Shown here one piece after another: positions 1 through 8,223 of a DNA stretch of 64,000 nucleotides (its first letter is position 1; every line of letters starts with the position of its first letter). A model generated the notes under the pieces. It was not told where the DNA came from. It ran no database searches and saw nothing but the letters and a program-made list of their open reading frames with translations. The stretch comes from UBA7672 sp965279085. Its GTDB lineage: Bacteria; Pseudomonadota; Alphaproteobacteria; Caulobacterales; Hyphomonadaceae. A program made the translations under genes and the position numbers. Location of the stretch: assembly GCA_965279085.1 (NCBI GenBank), contig OZ257149.1:4517513-4581512 (forward strand), in the 5' to 3' direction.

Positions 1-477
1 GGCGACATTACAGAAGCGATGGCGCGGCAGATGAAGGCTGAGCGCCTGAAACGCGCGCAGATTCTGGAAGCCGAAGGCGACCGGGCGTCGGCCATTCTCA
101 AGGCCGAGGGCCTGAAACAATCGCAGATCCTTGAAGCCGAGGGCCGCCGCGAGGCTGCGTTCCGCGACGCCGAGGCGCGCGAGCGGGCGGCGGAAGCCGA
201 AGCGAAGGCGACCGAAGTCGTGTCGCAAGCCATCGCTGCGGGCGACGTGAACGCGATCAACTACTTCCTTGGCCTGAAGTACGTGGAAGCGTTCGCCAAG
301 CTGGCGTCGTCGCCGCAGCAGCGCACGGTAATCGTGCCGGCGGACTTCGCCGGTCTGGTCGGCGCGATCGAGGGCGTGAAGGCGCTGACGGACAATGTGA
401 AGCGCGGTGGTCCCACGACGGAACTGCCGCGGCCGCCGGGCGGCGGCAATCCGAGCCCGTTTGCAACGCGAGGCTAG
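1..477 (+). CDS. SPFH/Band-7 (stomatin-like) membrane protease regulator, C-terminal part
   Basis: The reading frame is open from the first base, so the start lies outside the window; 158 codons remain. The visible part is a charged coiled coil with repeated ILEAEG / ILKAEG units (about the first 70 residues), as in the region after the Band-7 domain of stomatin/QmcA-type proteins. A short alanine-rich stretch and a Pro/Gly tail follow. Such proteins oligomerise at the inner membrane and work with NfeD partners. An nfeD gene follows after 3 bases, which supports the assignment. The Band-7 domain itself cannot be seen. Confidence 0.85.
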   Translation, partial: GDITEAMARQMKAERLKRAQILEAEGDRASAILKAEGLKQSQILEAEGRREAAFRDAEARERAAEAEAKATEVVSQAIAAGDVNAINYFLGLKYVEAFAKLASSPQQRTVIVPADFAGLVGAIEGVKALTDNVKRGGPTTELPRPPGGGNPSPFATRG

Positions 478-480
478 GCC

Positions 481-954
481 ATGGACGCCCTTGTCGGTTT
501 CTTCGAAAGCCTGACGATCTGGCACTGGGTCGGCCTCGGCATCGTGCTGATGACGATCGAGGTCGCCGTCGGCACGTTCGACCTGCTGTGGGTCTCGGTT
601 GGGGCGTTTTTGACGGCGCTGTTCGCGCTGATCGTGCCGCTGCCCGCGGGCGGCTGGCAGGGACAGATGGTGTTCTTCGGCGTTGTCGCGATCGCATTCG
701 TGATCTCGGGGCGGACGTTGTTCAAGGGCCTGCGCCAGCGCACGACATCTCATCCCAACCTCAATGACCGGCTGGCCAACATGGTCGGAATGCACGGCGA
801 GGCAGCCACGAATTTCGACCAGGGCGAAGGCAAGGTGAAGGTCGGCGATACGGTGTGGATTGCGAAGCAGTCGGACGAGACCGTGATCGTCGAAGGCGAC
901 AAGATAGTGGTGACCGGGTCCGAGGCCGGTCGCCTGAAGGTGCGTCTCGCCTAG
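481..954 (+). CDS. NfeD family membrane protein
   Basis: 157 residues. There are three hydrophobic segments in the first about 80 residues, then a C-terminal OB-fold-like domain with the typical core (MVGMHGEA near 100, then KVGDTVWIA and VEGDKIVVTG). This is the short NfeD form that lacks the ClpP-like protease domain. It starts 3 bases after the stomatin-like gene, so the two are almost certainly cotranscribed and act together in membrane protein quality control or microdomain organisation. Its TAG stop overlaps the stop of the convergent gene within the palindrome CTAG at 951-954. Confidence 0.9.
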   Translation: MDALVGFFESLTIWHWVGLGIVLMTIEVAVGTFDLLWVSVGAFLTALFALIVPLPAGGWQGQMVFFGVVAIAFVISGRTLFKGLRQRTTSHPNLNDRLANMVGMHGEAATNFDQGEGKVKVGDTVWIAKQSDETVIVEGDKIVVTGSEAGRLKVRLA

Positions 955-1793
955 GTCTTCGCGCCGATCTTCAGGCCTTTGACGACGATGATCTTGGCGA
1001 GGTTCACGCCCGGGATGAACGTGTTCAACGCCTCGGCTCCTGCATCGAGCAGGAAGTCGCGATCGACCAGCTTGCCGACATAGGCCTCGAACGTCGTGCC
1101 GCCCGTGCGTGTTTCGCCGGTGACAGCGTCGACTTCGACGACGGCTTCTTTCTGCTGCCACTTGTAACGCACGGCGTAGACCGGGCGGTAATAGAGGTCG
1201 ATTGCGTCGATCAGCATCTTCTCTTCGATGATGCGATCGGCTTCGATCTTGCGGATGGCCTGGCTGATGACCTCGCGGGTCAGCATCGAGGCCTTTGCCT
1301 GCGGCGGTACGATGATCGCGCCGGCTTTCGCCTTCTCGTTGAGGTCGTCAGCGGTGACTGTCGCCGCCTCCTGGCCGACATAGGATTTGAGACCGGCGTC
1401 GGCTTTCTTGGTGATGCCGTCGAACAGCCAGTCGCGTTGCGCGGATTCGTTGCAGCATTCGGTGACAGTGATCGTCGCTTCGCGGTTGGTGACCGGGTAG
1501 GTCTGGTCGTTGAGCGTGACCGACTGGACTTCGGGGTTCACCTTCAGCTTGTGCTGGCGCTGACGCTCGTAGATGTGCGTGGTGGAGGCGCTGAGGCGCC
1601 AGAAGGGCTGGAGGCGGAGTTCGCGGTAGACGACTTCGTAGTCCTCGTCCTTTGGCTTGTTGAGGAAGCCGCCGAGCTTGGCGAAAGCGCCGAAGGCGTC
1701 GGTTCGTTTCGACCAGGCGCGGCCTTCCGCCTGCGGCGCGCCGAGCTTGTCCGGCAGGAGGAGAATGCGTTCTTCCGCGAGTTCGACGTTCAT
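951..1793 (-). CDS. Conserved hypothetical protein, 280 aa
   Basis: I do not recognise the family. The start is placed at the ATG at 1791-1793 because the residues beyond it (up to 1844) look like non-coding translation. It has no signal peptide or clear membrane segment. The N-terminus (AEERILLLPDKLG) is followed by a mixed alpha/beta region with two aromatic-rich stretches (YRELRLQPFWRL near 60 and YYRPVYAVRYKW near 205) and a hydrophobic C-terminal helix. The aromatic strands and a Glu/Val-rich strand (AVVEVDAVTGETR) resemble proteins that carry a small beta domain, but this is not enough to name a function. Confidence 0.75.
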   Translation of the reverse strand: MNVELAEERILLLPDKLGAPQAEGRAWSKRTDAFGAFAKLGGFLNKPKDEDYEVVYRELRLQPFWRLSASTTHIYERQRQHKLKVNPEVQSVTLNDQTYPVTNREATITVTECCNESAQRDWLFDGITKKADAGLKSYVGQEAATVTADDLNEKAKAGAIIVPPQAKASMLTREVISQAIRKIEADRIIEEKMLIDAIDLYYRPVYAVRYKWQQKEAVVEVDAVTGETRTGGTTFEAYVGKLVDRDFLLDAGAEALNTFIPGVNLAKIIVVKGLKIGAKT

Positions 1794-1883
1794 GTGCGCC
1801 CCGACTTCGGCCGCTGGTTTACACCAGCCAGAGGCGCGCGGCAAAAGCGGACGCGCGGAACAGGCGTTGCTGTGGGCTAAGCC

Positions 1884-2330
1884 CTATCGCCGCGGGCGAT
1901 TTTCGTCGCAGCCGAGGCGGGCGAGGGCGTCGGCCCGGTCGTTCTCGGCGTGTCCCGAATGGCCTTTTACCCAGCGCCAATCGACCTTGTGGGACTTGGC
2001 GGCCGCGTCGAGCCGGATCCAGAGATCCTGGTTCTTCACGGGCTCCTTGGCTGCGTTCTTCCAGCCGTTCTTCTTCCAGTTGACGATCCACTTGGTGAGG
2101 CCGTCCTTCACATACGTGCTGTCCGTGTGGAGGACGATCTTCGCGCCGGCCGGGTAGGACTCCAGCGCCGCGATGGCGGCCATCAGTTCCATGCGATTGT
2201 TGGTCGTGGCCGGCTCGCCGCCATGCAGTTCGGTCTCGACGCCATCGGCGCGGATAAGCACGCCCCAGCCGCCCGGGCCAGGGTTTCCGGAGCATGCGCC
2301 GTCGGTCCAGATTTCAATCATGTCAGCCAT
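1884..2330 (-). CDS. rnhA: Ribonuclease HI
   Basis: 148 residues, the normal length. RNase HI cuts the RNA strand of RNA-DNA hybrids and so removes primers and R-loops. All catalytic residues are present at the same numbers as in E. coli: Asp10 in the TDGACSGNPGPGGW block, Glu48 in NNRMEL, Asp70 in HTDS, His124 in VKGHSGH and Asp134 in NDRAD. The handle region (WIVNWKKNGWK) is also present. In many alphaproteobacteria the gene follows ispH and thrB; here both lie upstream on the same strand but are separated from it by other genes. Confidence 0.98.
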   Translation of the reverse strand: MADMIEIWTDGACSGNPGPGGWGVLIRADGVETELHGGEPATTNNRMELMAAIAALESYPAGAKIVLHTDSTYVKDGLTKWIVNWKKNGWKNAAKEPVKNQDLWIRLDAAAKSHKVDWRWVKGHSGHAENDRADALARLGCDENRPRR

Positions 2331-2386
2331 ATGGGTCAGGTCAGCGGGTTCGCTGGCGGCGTCAAGACTCGTGATAACACGGGTGC

Positions 2387-2989
2387 ATGGGGCACAGCGT
2401 TCAGCTGATCATCGGGCGGGGCGAGGCGGTAGCCGCTTTCCTGCGCCAGTGGCCGGGTTCGCGCAGCGTGGAACTGCGCGGCGACTGGATGGCGATTCCT
2501 GTGGAGGATGCGCTGTACTCGGCCGTCGAGGCGAAGGCGCCGGGCGCGACGCGGCCGCCGGAGCTGGATGTCTCGCCGCTCGGGCTGGAGCTGGCGCTGG
2601 CCGAGGCGACGCGTGAAGGCGGCGGGCTCGCTTATGTCGAGACGGAATATTTTGGCGGGCAGGGCGAGCAGTCGGCCATGGCGTTTGCCGATGGGCGCGA
2701 GGCGATGGCCGCGCAACGCTCTCGCGGTGGAGGCGGGCCGATCAATCAGGCGCTGCGAAGGATCGGTGTCGTGCGTGGCGCGGACGATGAGTTCGACACG
2801 GTGGGGTTGGGTGAGCGTCGGTCCATGAGCGACTACGAGCCGGAGGGAACTGTGCGGTTGCGGGGCGTCGTGCCTGCACGTCATGAGCTGGAGCCTGGAG
2901 AGGGCAAGACCCATCTGCCGATGTGGCTGGTGTTGGTGTTTGTGGCGCTTGCGATCGGCGGCGGCGTGTTCATGGCGGTGGCGCGGTAG
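2387..2989 (+). CDS. Hypothetical protein with C-terminal membrane anchor
   Basis: 200 residues, not recognised. The soluble part (1-175) starts with a short domain (VQLIIGRGEAVAAFLRQW) and contains an acidic stretch and a Gly-rich run around 112. A single hydrophobic helix (MWLVLVFVALAIGGGVFMAV) ends the protein, so it is a tail-anchored inner-membrane protein. The next gene starts inside its stop codon (TAGTG at 2987-2991), so the two are translationally coupled. Confidence 0.75.
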   Translation: MGHSVQLIIGRGEAVAAFLRQWPGSRSVELRGDWMAIPVEDALYSAVEAKAPGATRPPELDVSPLGLELALAEATREGGGLAYVETEYFGGQGEQSAMAFADGREAMAAQRSRGGGGPINQALRRIGVVRGADDEFDTVGLGERRSMSDYEPEGTVRLRGVVPARHELEPGEGKTHLPMWLVLVFVALAIGGGVFMAVAR

Positions 2990-3516
2990 TGGCGATCAGG
3001 ATCGATGCTCATCCTTTGCCGGGAGGCACCTTGCTGGCGCGATACCGGGATATGCCGGGTGCATACACCGACTGCTACTCGACCGTTGTCGAGCTGCAGG
3101 TCAGCGCGGAAGCGTTCATCGAGGCGTTCTACACGACCGCATTGTTCAAGTGCGAGCGGTTCGTCCTGTTCTTCATAGGACGCGGCACGACCGACGCCAT
3201 CGTTCGGGCGCTTGCGGTAGGCAAGGTGAATGCTTTCGCGGCGTGGACGGTCGAGGGCCGTGGCGAGAACGAGTTGCTGGTCTGTGACTTCGTGGGACTG
3301 ACGCGCAGCTGGCTGATGGCAGAGCCACACGAGAACGGCACGCGATTGTATTTCGGGAGTGCAGCCGTGCCGCGCTCACGGGACAAGATGGGCAATCCGC
3401 GTCCGGGTTGGGGTTTCAGGTTCTTCGCCCCGCTTCACGTCATTTACGCGAAGGCGCTGCTGCGGGCTGCGGCAAAGAAGGTTACGCGGCAAGCCCGCAA
3501 CGCTCACGCCCCGTAG
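2989..3516 (+). CDS. Hypothetical protein, possibly DUF2867-like, 175 aa
   Basis: The start is taken as the GTG at 2989, which overlaps the upstream TAG by one base; the extra residues upstream of it lie inside the previous gene. The N-terminus reads VAIRIDAHPLPGG. A central alpha/beta region contains FVLFFIGRGTTDA, and the C-terminus (FFAPLHVIYAKALLRAAAKK) resembles the end of DUF2867-type proteins, which place a similar amphipathic helix there. That family link is a pattern impression only. It overlaps the convergent thrB by 13 bases. Confidence 0.7.
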   Translation: MAIRIDAHPLPGGTLLARYRDMPGAYTDCYSTVVELQVSAEAFIEAFYTTALFKCERFVLFFIGRGTTDAIVRALAVGKVNAFAAWTVEGRGENELLVCDFVGLTRSWLMAEPHENGTRLYFGSAAVPRSRDKMGNPRPGWGFRFFAPLHVIYAKALLRAAAKKVTRQARNAHAP

Positions 3517-4463
3517 TCCTCCGGTGACCTTGCCTGGCGATGGAAGCCGAGGCGTTCGGCGTAGTCGAGGGGGTTGTGGGGTTTTACCAAGGCGTCCTTG
3601 GGTGTCGCGGCGAGGTCGACGAGGCGGGTGAGGAAGAAGCGCATGGCCGCTCCGCGCGCCAGGACGGGGAGGGCGACGTGCTCGCGCGGTTCGAGGCGGC
3701 GGATGGTTTCGTAGCCGGAGATCAGGGCGCGGCCCTTTGTGAGATTGTACTCGCCGCGGCGTTCGAAGCACCAAGCGTTGAGGCAGACGGCGAGGTCGTA
3801 GGAGAGGAAGTCCGAGCAGGCGAAGTAGAAGTCGATGACGCCCGAGAGTCTGCCATCGAGGAAGAAGGTGTTGTCGGGGAACAGGTCGGCGTGGATGGCG
3901 CCGCCGGGCAGGTGCTTCGGCCAGTTGGCTTTCAGGAAGTCGAGATCGCCTGACACCTGCGAGGCGAGGCCGGGGGAGAGGGCGTCGGCTTCGCCATCGC
4001 GGCCTTCCCAGAGTTTTGGCCATGCGCCGATCGAGAGGTCGTTGGGGCGGCGGAGGCGGAAGTCGGCGAGCGAGGCGTGGAGGCTGGCGAGGCCGGCGCC
4101 GAGCGCGCGACACTGGTCGATGTCGGGGCGGCGGGGGCTCATGCCCTGCAGGAAGGTGCAGATGACTGTCGGTTTGCCGTGGATGGTTCGCAGCGGGTTT
4201 CCGTCTTTCGCGGGAACGGGGAGCGGCGCGGGGAAGCCCTTCGAGGCAAGGTGTCCCATCATGCCCATGAAGAAGGGCAGGTCTTCCCGTCGCGCGCGCT
4301 TCTCGAAGACGGTGAGAATGTAGCGACCCTTGGGCGTCTCGAGCAGGAAGTTCGAGTTCTCGACGCCTTCCGCAATGCCCTTGAACGCGAGCGCGGGACC
4401 GAGATCGTACTCGGTCAGCAGATCGGCGAGCGCCTGATCATCGATGTCTGTGTAGACGGCCAT
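3504..4463 (-). CDS. thrB: Homoserine kinase (APH-fold type)
   Basis: 319 residues. It makes O-phosphohomoserine from homoserine and ATP, the step before threonine synthase. This is the aminoglycoside-phosphotransferase-like form found in alphaproteobacteria, not the GHMP form. Visible motifs are the N-terminal lobe start (YTDIDDQALADLL), GIAEGVENSNFLL, the catalytic loop GGAIHADLFPDNTFF and the metal-binding segment GVIDFYFACSDFLSYDLA. It lies in the ispH-thrB-rnhA neighbourhood but has its own upstream gap of 48 bases after the sulfatase. Confidence 0.95.
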   Translation of the reverse strand: MAVYTDIDDQALADLLTEYDLGPALAFKGIAEGVENSNFLLETPKGRYILTVFEKRARREDLPFFMGMMGHLASKGFPAPLPVPAKDGNPLRTIHGKPTVICTFLQGMSPRRPDIDQCRALGAGLASLHASLADFRLRRPNDLSIGAWPKLWEGRDGEADALSPGLASQVSGDLDFLKANWPKHLPGGAIHADLFPDNTFFLDGRLSGVIDFYFACSDFLSYDLAVCLNAWCFERRGEYNLTKGRALISGYETIRRLEPREHVALPVLARGAAMRFFLTRLVDLAATPKDALVKPHNPLDYAERLGFHRQARSPEDYGA

Positions 4464-4511
4464 GATCGCTGGTTAGGGGCTGGCCGGGTTACAGGCAAGC
4501 AAAGTGTGGGT

Positions 4512-5846
4512 TCAGGCGGGCTTCGCCGTCTTCAACGGGCCGAAGGTTGTGCGGGCGCGCTCCACGCGCGCTATCAGATCGGCCAGCACATCGGGGTGGC
4601 GGGAGGAGACATCGTAGGATTCCTGCGGGTCGTTGGCCATGTCGACCAGGACGGCCCAGTCGTCGCGGCCAGCGGCGTCGAGTTGAGCGTCATAGGTGCG
4701 GTAGTGGCTGCGGACGACGTATTTCCAGCGTTGCGTGCGGACGGCGGCGACATCTTCGTTGATGAAGAGGACGAGTTCGTCGTGCGGCGAGGGCGCGTTG
4801 CGGATGGTGAGCAGTGATGTGATGTCGGCGCCGTCGAGTTGGACTTCTGGGGCAGGCGCGTTGGCCCATTTCGCGATGGTGGGCAGGAGGTCGGTGTTCA
4901 TGGCGATGCTGTCGTTGACGAGGCCGGCGGGGATGCGACCCGGCTGGCGCGCGATGAAGGGCACGCGATAGCCGCCTTCCCATCCCGCGCCGCCCTTGCG
5001 GTCGCGCAGGCCGCCGGAAGAGCCTTCCCACCACGGGCCGTTGTCGGACGTGACGATGACGAGCGTGTCGTTGTCGAGGCCGAGCGCCTTCAGCTTCGCG
5101 AACAACTTGCCCATGTTGTCGTCGATCTCTTCGACGACGTCGCCGTATTCGGCGGCGGCGCTCTTGCCGGCGTGATCGGGATGCGGATCGAGAGGAACGT
5201 GCGGCGCGGTGAGTGTGAGAAGCAGGAAGAAGGGGCGGTCCTTGTTGGCGTCGATGAATTGCAGGCCGCGCTGGAAGAAGCGTTCGGTGAGACGGTCCAT
5301 CGGAACGTCTTCCTGTGTCAGCTCGACGCCGGGCGCGGCGTTGTAGAAGCTGATCGGCTTCATGTCGTGGCTGTAGGGCAGGCCGGCGAAGAGATCGAAG
5401 CCTTGCTGCGTCGGCGGCCAGAACGGTGCGGTGTGGCCGAGGTGCCATTTGCCGACGAGGGCGGTGGCGTAGTCGGGCTTCAGGGCTTCGGCGATGGTGA
5501 TCTCGGAAAGCGGCAGGCCGTGCGTGTCGGTTTGTCGGATCACGTCCATCGCGAGGCCGGTGCGGATCGGGTAGCGGCCGGTGAGCAGGCCGGCGCGCGA
5601 GGGCGTGCAGACGTTGGCCGAGGCGTAGAAGGCGGTGAGGCGTGCGCCCTCGGCCGCCATCCGGTCGAGGTTCGGCGTGCGGATGGCGCGGGCGCCGAAG
5701 ACGCCAAGATCGCCGTAGCCGAGATCGTCGGCGAGCACGACGATGATGTTGGGCTTGCGCAGCGGCGCGGACGCCAGTTGCAGGGGCGTGGTGCAGGCGG
5801 CGAGGGCGGCTGCGGCGGTGGAGGCGAGGAAATGGCGGCGGTTCAT
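4512..5846 (-). CDS. Exported arylsulfatase-family sulfatase
   Basis: 444 residues. Residues 33-50 hold the metal-binding strand (NIIVVLADDLGYGDLG), and Cys80 sits in C-T-P-S-R with LLTGRYP behind it, the signature in which cysteine is converted to formylglycine. The N-terminus has twin arginines (NRRHFLAS) and a Tat-like hydrophobic run that ends in LAAC, so it may be a Tat-exported lipoprotein. The substrate would be an organic sulfate ester in the periplasm; a phosphonate-hydrolase-type activity cannot be excluded. No formylglycine-generating enzyme is seen in the window. Confidence 0.92.
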   Translation of the reverse strand: MNRRHFLASTAAAALAACTTPLQLASAPLRKPNIIVVLADDLGYGDLGVFGARAIRTPNLDRMAAEGARLTAFYASANVCTPSRAGLLTGRYPIRTGLAMDVIRQTDTHGLPLSEITIAEALKPDYATALVGKWHLGHTAPFWPPTQQGFDLFAGLPYSHDMKPISFYNAAPGVELTQEDVPMDRLTERFFQRGLQFIDANKDRPFFLLLTLTAPHVPLDPHPDHAGKSAAAEYGDVVEEIDDNMGKLFAKLKALGLDNDTLVIVTSDNGPWWEGSSGGLRDRKGGAGWEGGYRVPFIARQPGRIPAGLVNDSIAMNTDLLPTIAKWANAPAPEVQLDGADITSLLTIRNAPSPHDELVLFINEDVAAVRTQRWKYVVRSHYRTYDAQLDAAGRDDWAVLVDMANDPQESYDVSSRHPDVLADLIARVERARTTFGPLKTAKPA

Positions 5847-5924
5847 GGTGACATGGTCGTCATGTTTCGGGGCGCGTCCAGTGGGAGTTGGGGGTGACGT
5901 TGGGCGAGGGGCTCACGGAAGATC

Positions 5925-6090
5925 CGGCGGATTCGGGTTCCGGCCGTTTTTGCCGAATCGGCGGATTCGCCGGAAAATTCGGCGGGGACGAAAATCGCCG
6001 GCGGAATCGGGAAATCGGTCGCGCGAAAATTCCGCCGATTCCACCGATTCCGGAAATTCCGCGGAATCCGGATTCTTCCAATTCTTCCGT
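5925..6090. repeat. Low-complexity GAATCGG/CCGATTC repeat tract
   Basis: Short words such as CGGATTC, CGGAAAATTC, GGAATCGGG, CCGATTCC and GGAAATTCCGCGG recur in both orientations, so the tract can fold on itself over more than 100 bases. The minus-strand translation gives a repetitive GISGIGGIGGIF. Neighbouring DNA does not share this composition. It lies just upstream of the sulfatase start. Confidence 0.6.
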
Positions 6091-6271
6091 TCTGGACTGC
6101 ATCCGGTCTCTCCGTTTCTGGCGTGGAGAGTATGCGGCTGGATGGGACGGGTGGTGGGTTGGTGGTTCCAGATCCTACACCTGCGACGAGCTTCAGCGTT
6201 GGAAACGCAGGTGAAAGTTTCTGCGGGGCGGGTTTAGATTCCGCAGGATTGTGCAGGCTCTCTCAACCGCA

Positions 6272-6390
6272 TCCCCCGCGAAGGCGGGGGTCCAGGGACG
6301 GTGTGAAGCCGAGCGCGGACTGGAAGCCTCACGTCAGGACAAGACTTGGCGTCAGCCCTGGATCCCCGCTTTCGCGGGGAACGCGGACCT
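6272..6390. repeat. Inverted repeat with two GC-rich hairpins
   Basis: The left arm (CCCCCGCGAAGGCGGGGG, 6273-6290, followed by TCCAGGG) is mirrored about 70 bases later by CCCTGGATCCCCGCTTTCGCGGGGA (6357-6381). Each arm is also a hairpin by itself. This layout is that of a dispersed intergenic repeat common in alphaproteobacterial genomes. It lies downstream of ispH and could also end its transcript. Confidence 0.75.
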
Positions 6391-6510
6391 GACGGTACGC
6401 TTCCTTGGGGCGGGTCGAGGTGTTTCGGCATCCGCGTTGCGAGACGGTGGGGGCAGCTGATCTCGCCGCGGTGCGGCGACTGCCGGGCGGGAGTGCCGGC
6501 GGTTCGGAGG

Positions 6511-7572
6511 TTAGACGCCTTCAAGCACTCTCGGGATGCGGAAGACGACGTCTTCCTGGGCGGTGACGACTTCCTGGACGGAGACCGTGAACCTTGCGCG
6601 GCAGGCGGCGATGACGCCTTGCACGAGTGTCTCGGGGGCGGAGGCGCCGGCGGTGAGGCCGAGGGCGGTGACGCCGTTGAACCAGTTCCAGTCGATGTTG
6701 TCGGCGGAGGCGATCAGGTAGGACGCGTCCGCGCCGGAGCGTTCAGCGACTTCCTTCAGGCGGACGGAGTTGGAGGAGTTGGCGGCGCCGATGACGAGGA
6801 CAAGCTGCGCCTCGGCGGCGATCGCCTTCACGGCTTCCTGGCGGTTGGTGGTGGCGTAGCAGATGTCGTCCTTGCGTGGTTCAGCCATCTGCGGGAAGCG
6901 GCGGCGGAGTGTGGAGACGATGTCCTTGGTGTCGTCGACAGAGAGCGTGGTCTGCGTGACGTAGGCGAGGCGCGAGGGATCGGCGAAGGTGAAGGCTTCT
7001 GCGTCGGCGACCGTTTCGATCAGCGTCATCGCGCCGCGGCCGATCTGGCCCATCGTGCCGACGACTTCGGGATGGCCTTCATGGCCGATGAGCAGGATGT
7101 GCAGGCCGTTGCGTTCGTGGCGCTGCGCTTCAGCGTGAACCTTCGAGACGAGCGGGCAGGTGGCGTCGACATAGGTCATGTCGCGGGCGGCTGCTTCGGC
7201 GGGGACGACCTTGGGGACGCCGTGAGCGGAGAAGACGACCGGGCGGTCGTCCGGGCATTCTGTCAGTTCCTCCACGAAGACGGCGCCCATCGCTTCGAGG
7301 CGCTTAACTACATGGGCGTTGTGGACGATTTCGTGCCGGACGAAGACCGGGGCGCCCCACTTGGCCAGGGCCTGTTCGACGATCTGGATGGCGCGGTCGA
7401 CCCCGGCGCAGAAGCCCCTTGGGGCCGCCAGAAGCACCTTTAGCGGGGGGCGGGATGATTCGGATGGGCCGGGAGGATTGGGCAAAATTCCGCCTTGTTG
7501 CCGGTGTGGCTTGGCACGTTGCGTGGGCCGGTCTTTAGAGGCTATCACGCACCGGGAAAATGTCGCCGCCAT
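6511..7572 (-). CDS. ispH: 4-hydroxy-3-methylbut-2-enyl diphosphate reductase
   Basis: Last enzyme of the MEP pathway: it reduces HMBPP to IPP and DMAPP with a [4Fe-4S] cluster. The three cluster cysteines are in APRGFCAGVDRA, VDATCPLV and DICYATTNRQ. The conserved histidines (VRHEIVHN, FSAHGVP, GHEGHPE) and the SNS motif (NSSNSVRL) are present. The first ATG at 7572 gives 353 residues with an unusual Arg/Pro-rich N-terminus. A TTG at 7483-7485 after a GGCGG stretch would give a start closer to the family norm, so the start is uncertain. The 5' end overlaps nothing coding if the divergent lipoprotein starts at 7610. Confidence 0.97.
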   Translation of the reverse strand: MAATFSRCVIASKDRPTQRAKPHRQQGGILPNPPGPSESSRPPLKVLLAAPRGFCAGVDRAIQIVEQALAKWGAPVFVRHEIVHNAHVVKRLEAMGAVFVEELTECPDDRPVVFSAHGVPKVVPAEAAARDMTYVDATCPLVSKVHAEAQRHERNGLHILLIGHEGHPEVVGTMGQIGRGAMTLIETVADAEAFTFADPSRLAYVTQTTLSVDDTKDIVSTLRRRFPQMAEPRKDDICYATTNRQEAVKAIAAEAQLVLVIGAANSSNSVRLKEVAERSGADASYLIASADNIDWNWFNGVTALGLTAGASAPETLVQGVIAACRARFTVSVQEVVTAQEDVVFRIPRVLEGV

Positions 7573-7609
7573 GGCTATCCGCCAAGGGGCCCTGCGTCAG
7601 GATGTGCCA

Positions 7610-8191
7610 GTGAAGCGTTTTGTGCCTGCCTGCCTGGGCCTTTCGGCCATGCTTCTCGCCTCCGGTTGCGCCGGCGTCGACCTGTCCGGCATGAATGACG
7701 AGCCGAATGCGGGTCCATGCCCTGTGGCGGGCGTGCTCTACGACGCCAACCGCGTGGTTGAGGTGAAGGGGCCCGAGCGGCACGAGAATGTCGGTTTCAC
7801 GGGCGCCGTGGAAGGCGTGCGGGGCTATTGCCGGTATGTCGGCACCAACCCGATCACGATGGAGATCGAGATCGATTTCGCATTCGGCAAAGGCCCGAAG
7901 GCGGACGGTTCGGCAAAGTCCTATCCGGTTTTCGTGACCGTGACGCGCCGGGACCGGACGGTGCTGGCCAAGGAAAAGTTCAACGTGAACGTCAACTTCC
8001 CGGCGGGCTCGGACATTGTGCGCCTGACGGAGACGGTGCCGGGCATCACCATCCCGCGCGCCAACGAAACGGTTTCGGGAACCAACTTCGAGGTCATCGT
8101 CGGCTTCGACCTGACGCCTGAGCAGATCGCGTATAACCGATCGGGCACGCGGTTCACGATCAACGTTGCTCCCCCGGCCAAGCCGCAGTAG
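7610..8191 (+). CDS. Conserved lipoprotein
   Basis: The GTG at 7610 is preferred: CAGGA sits about 8 bases upstream and the first 20 residues form a clean lipoprotein signal ending in the lipobox LASGC. An in-frame ATG at 7571 would add 13 residues. The mature part (about 170 residues) is rich in beta strands (NVGFTGAVEGVRGYCRYVG, EIEIDFAFGKGP, FVTVTRRD). It has no enzymatic motif; an Ig-like or beta-sandwich periplasmic protein is likely. It is divergent from ispH and 32 bases upstream of argS. Confidence 0.85.
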   Translation: MKRFVPACLGLSAMLLASGCAGVDLSGMNDEPNAGPCPVAGVLYDANRVVEVKGPERHENVGFTGAVEGVRGYCRYVGTNPITMEIEIDFAFGKGPKADGSAKSYPVFVTVTRRDRTVLAKEKFNVNVNFPAGSDIVRLTETVPGITIPRANETVSGTNFEVIVGFDLTPEQIAYNRSGTRFTINVAPPAKPQ

Positions 8192-8223
8192 TCCGGCGAG
8201 GCTTTTCAGCCCCGGACTTGAGT

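Larger units (their letters stand above)
5847..6510. other. 664-base gene-free interval between sulfatase and ispH
   Basis: Both flanking genes are on the minus strand. The part next to the sulfatase (about 5925-6090) is a low-complexity stretch built from repeated GATTC / GAATC / CCGG / AATTCCG words. An inverted repeat with two GC hairpins follows (6272-6390), then about 120 bases with no visible structure. The short open frames here have repetitive or arginine-rich translations and no good ribosome binding site, so I call no gene. Confidence 0.7.

Noticed and set aside
6123..6524. Short genes on both strands between sulfatase and ispH
   Set aside because: They are made from the inverted repeat (SPAKAGV / PRKRGS-type translations typical of such repeats) and have no start signals.
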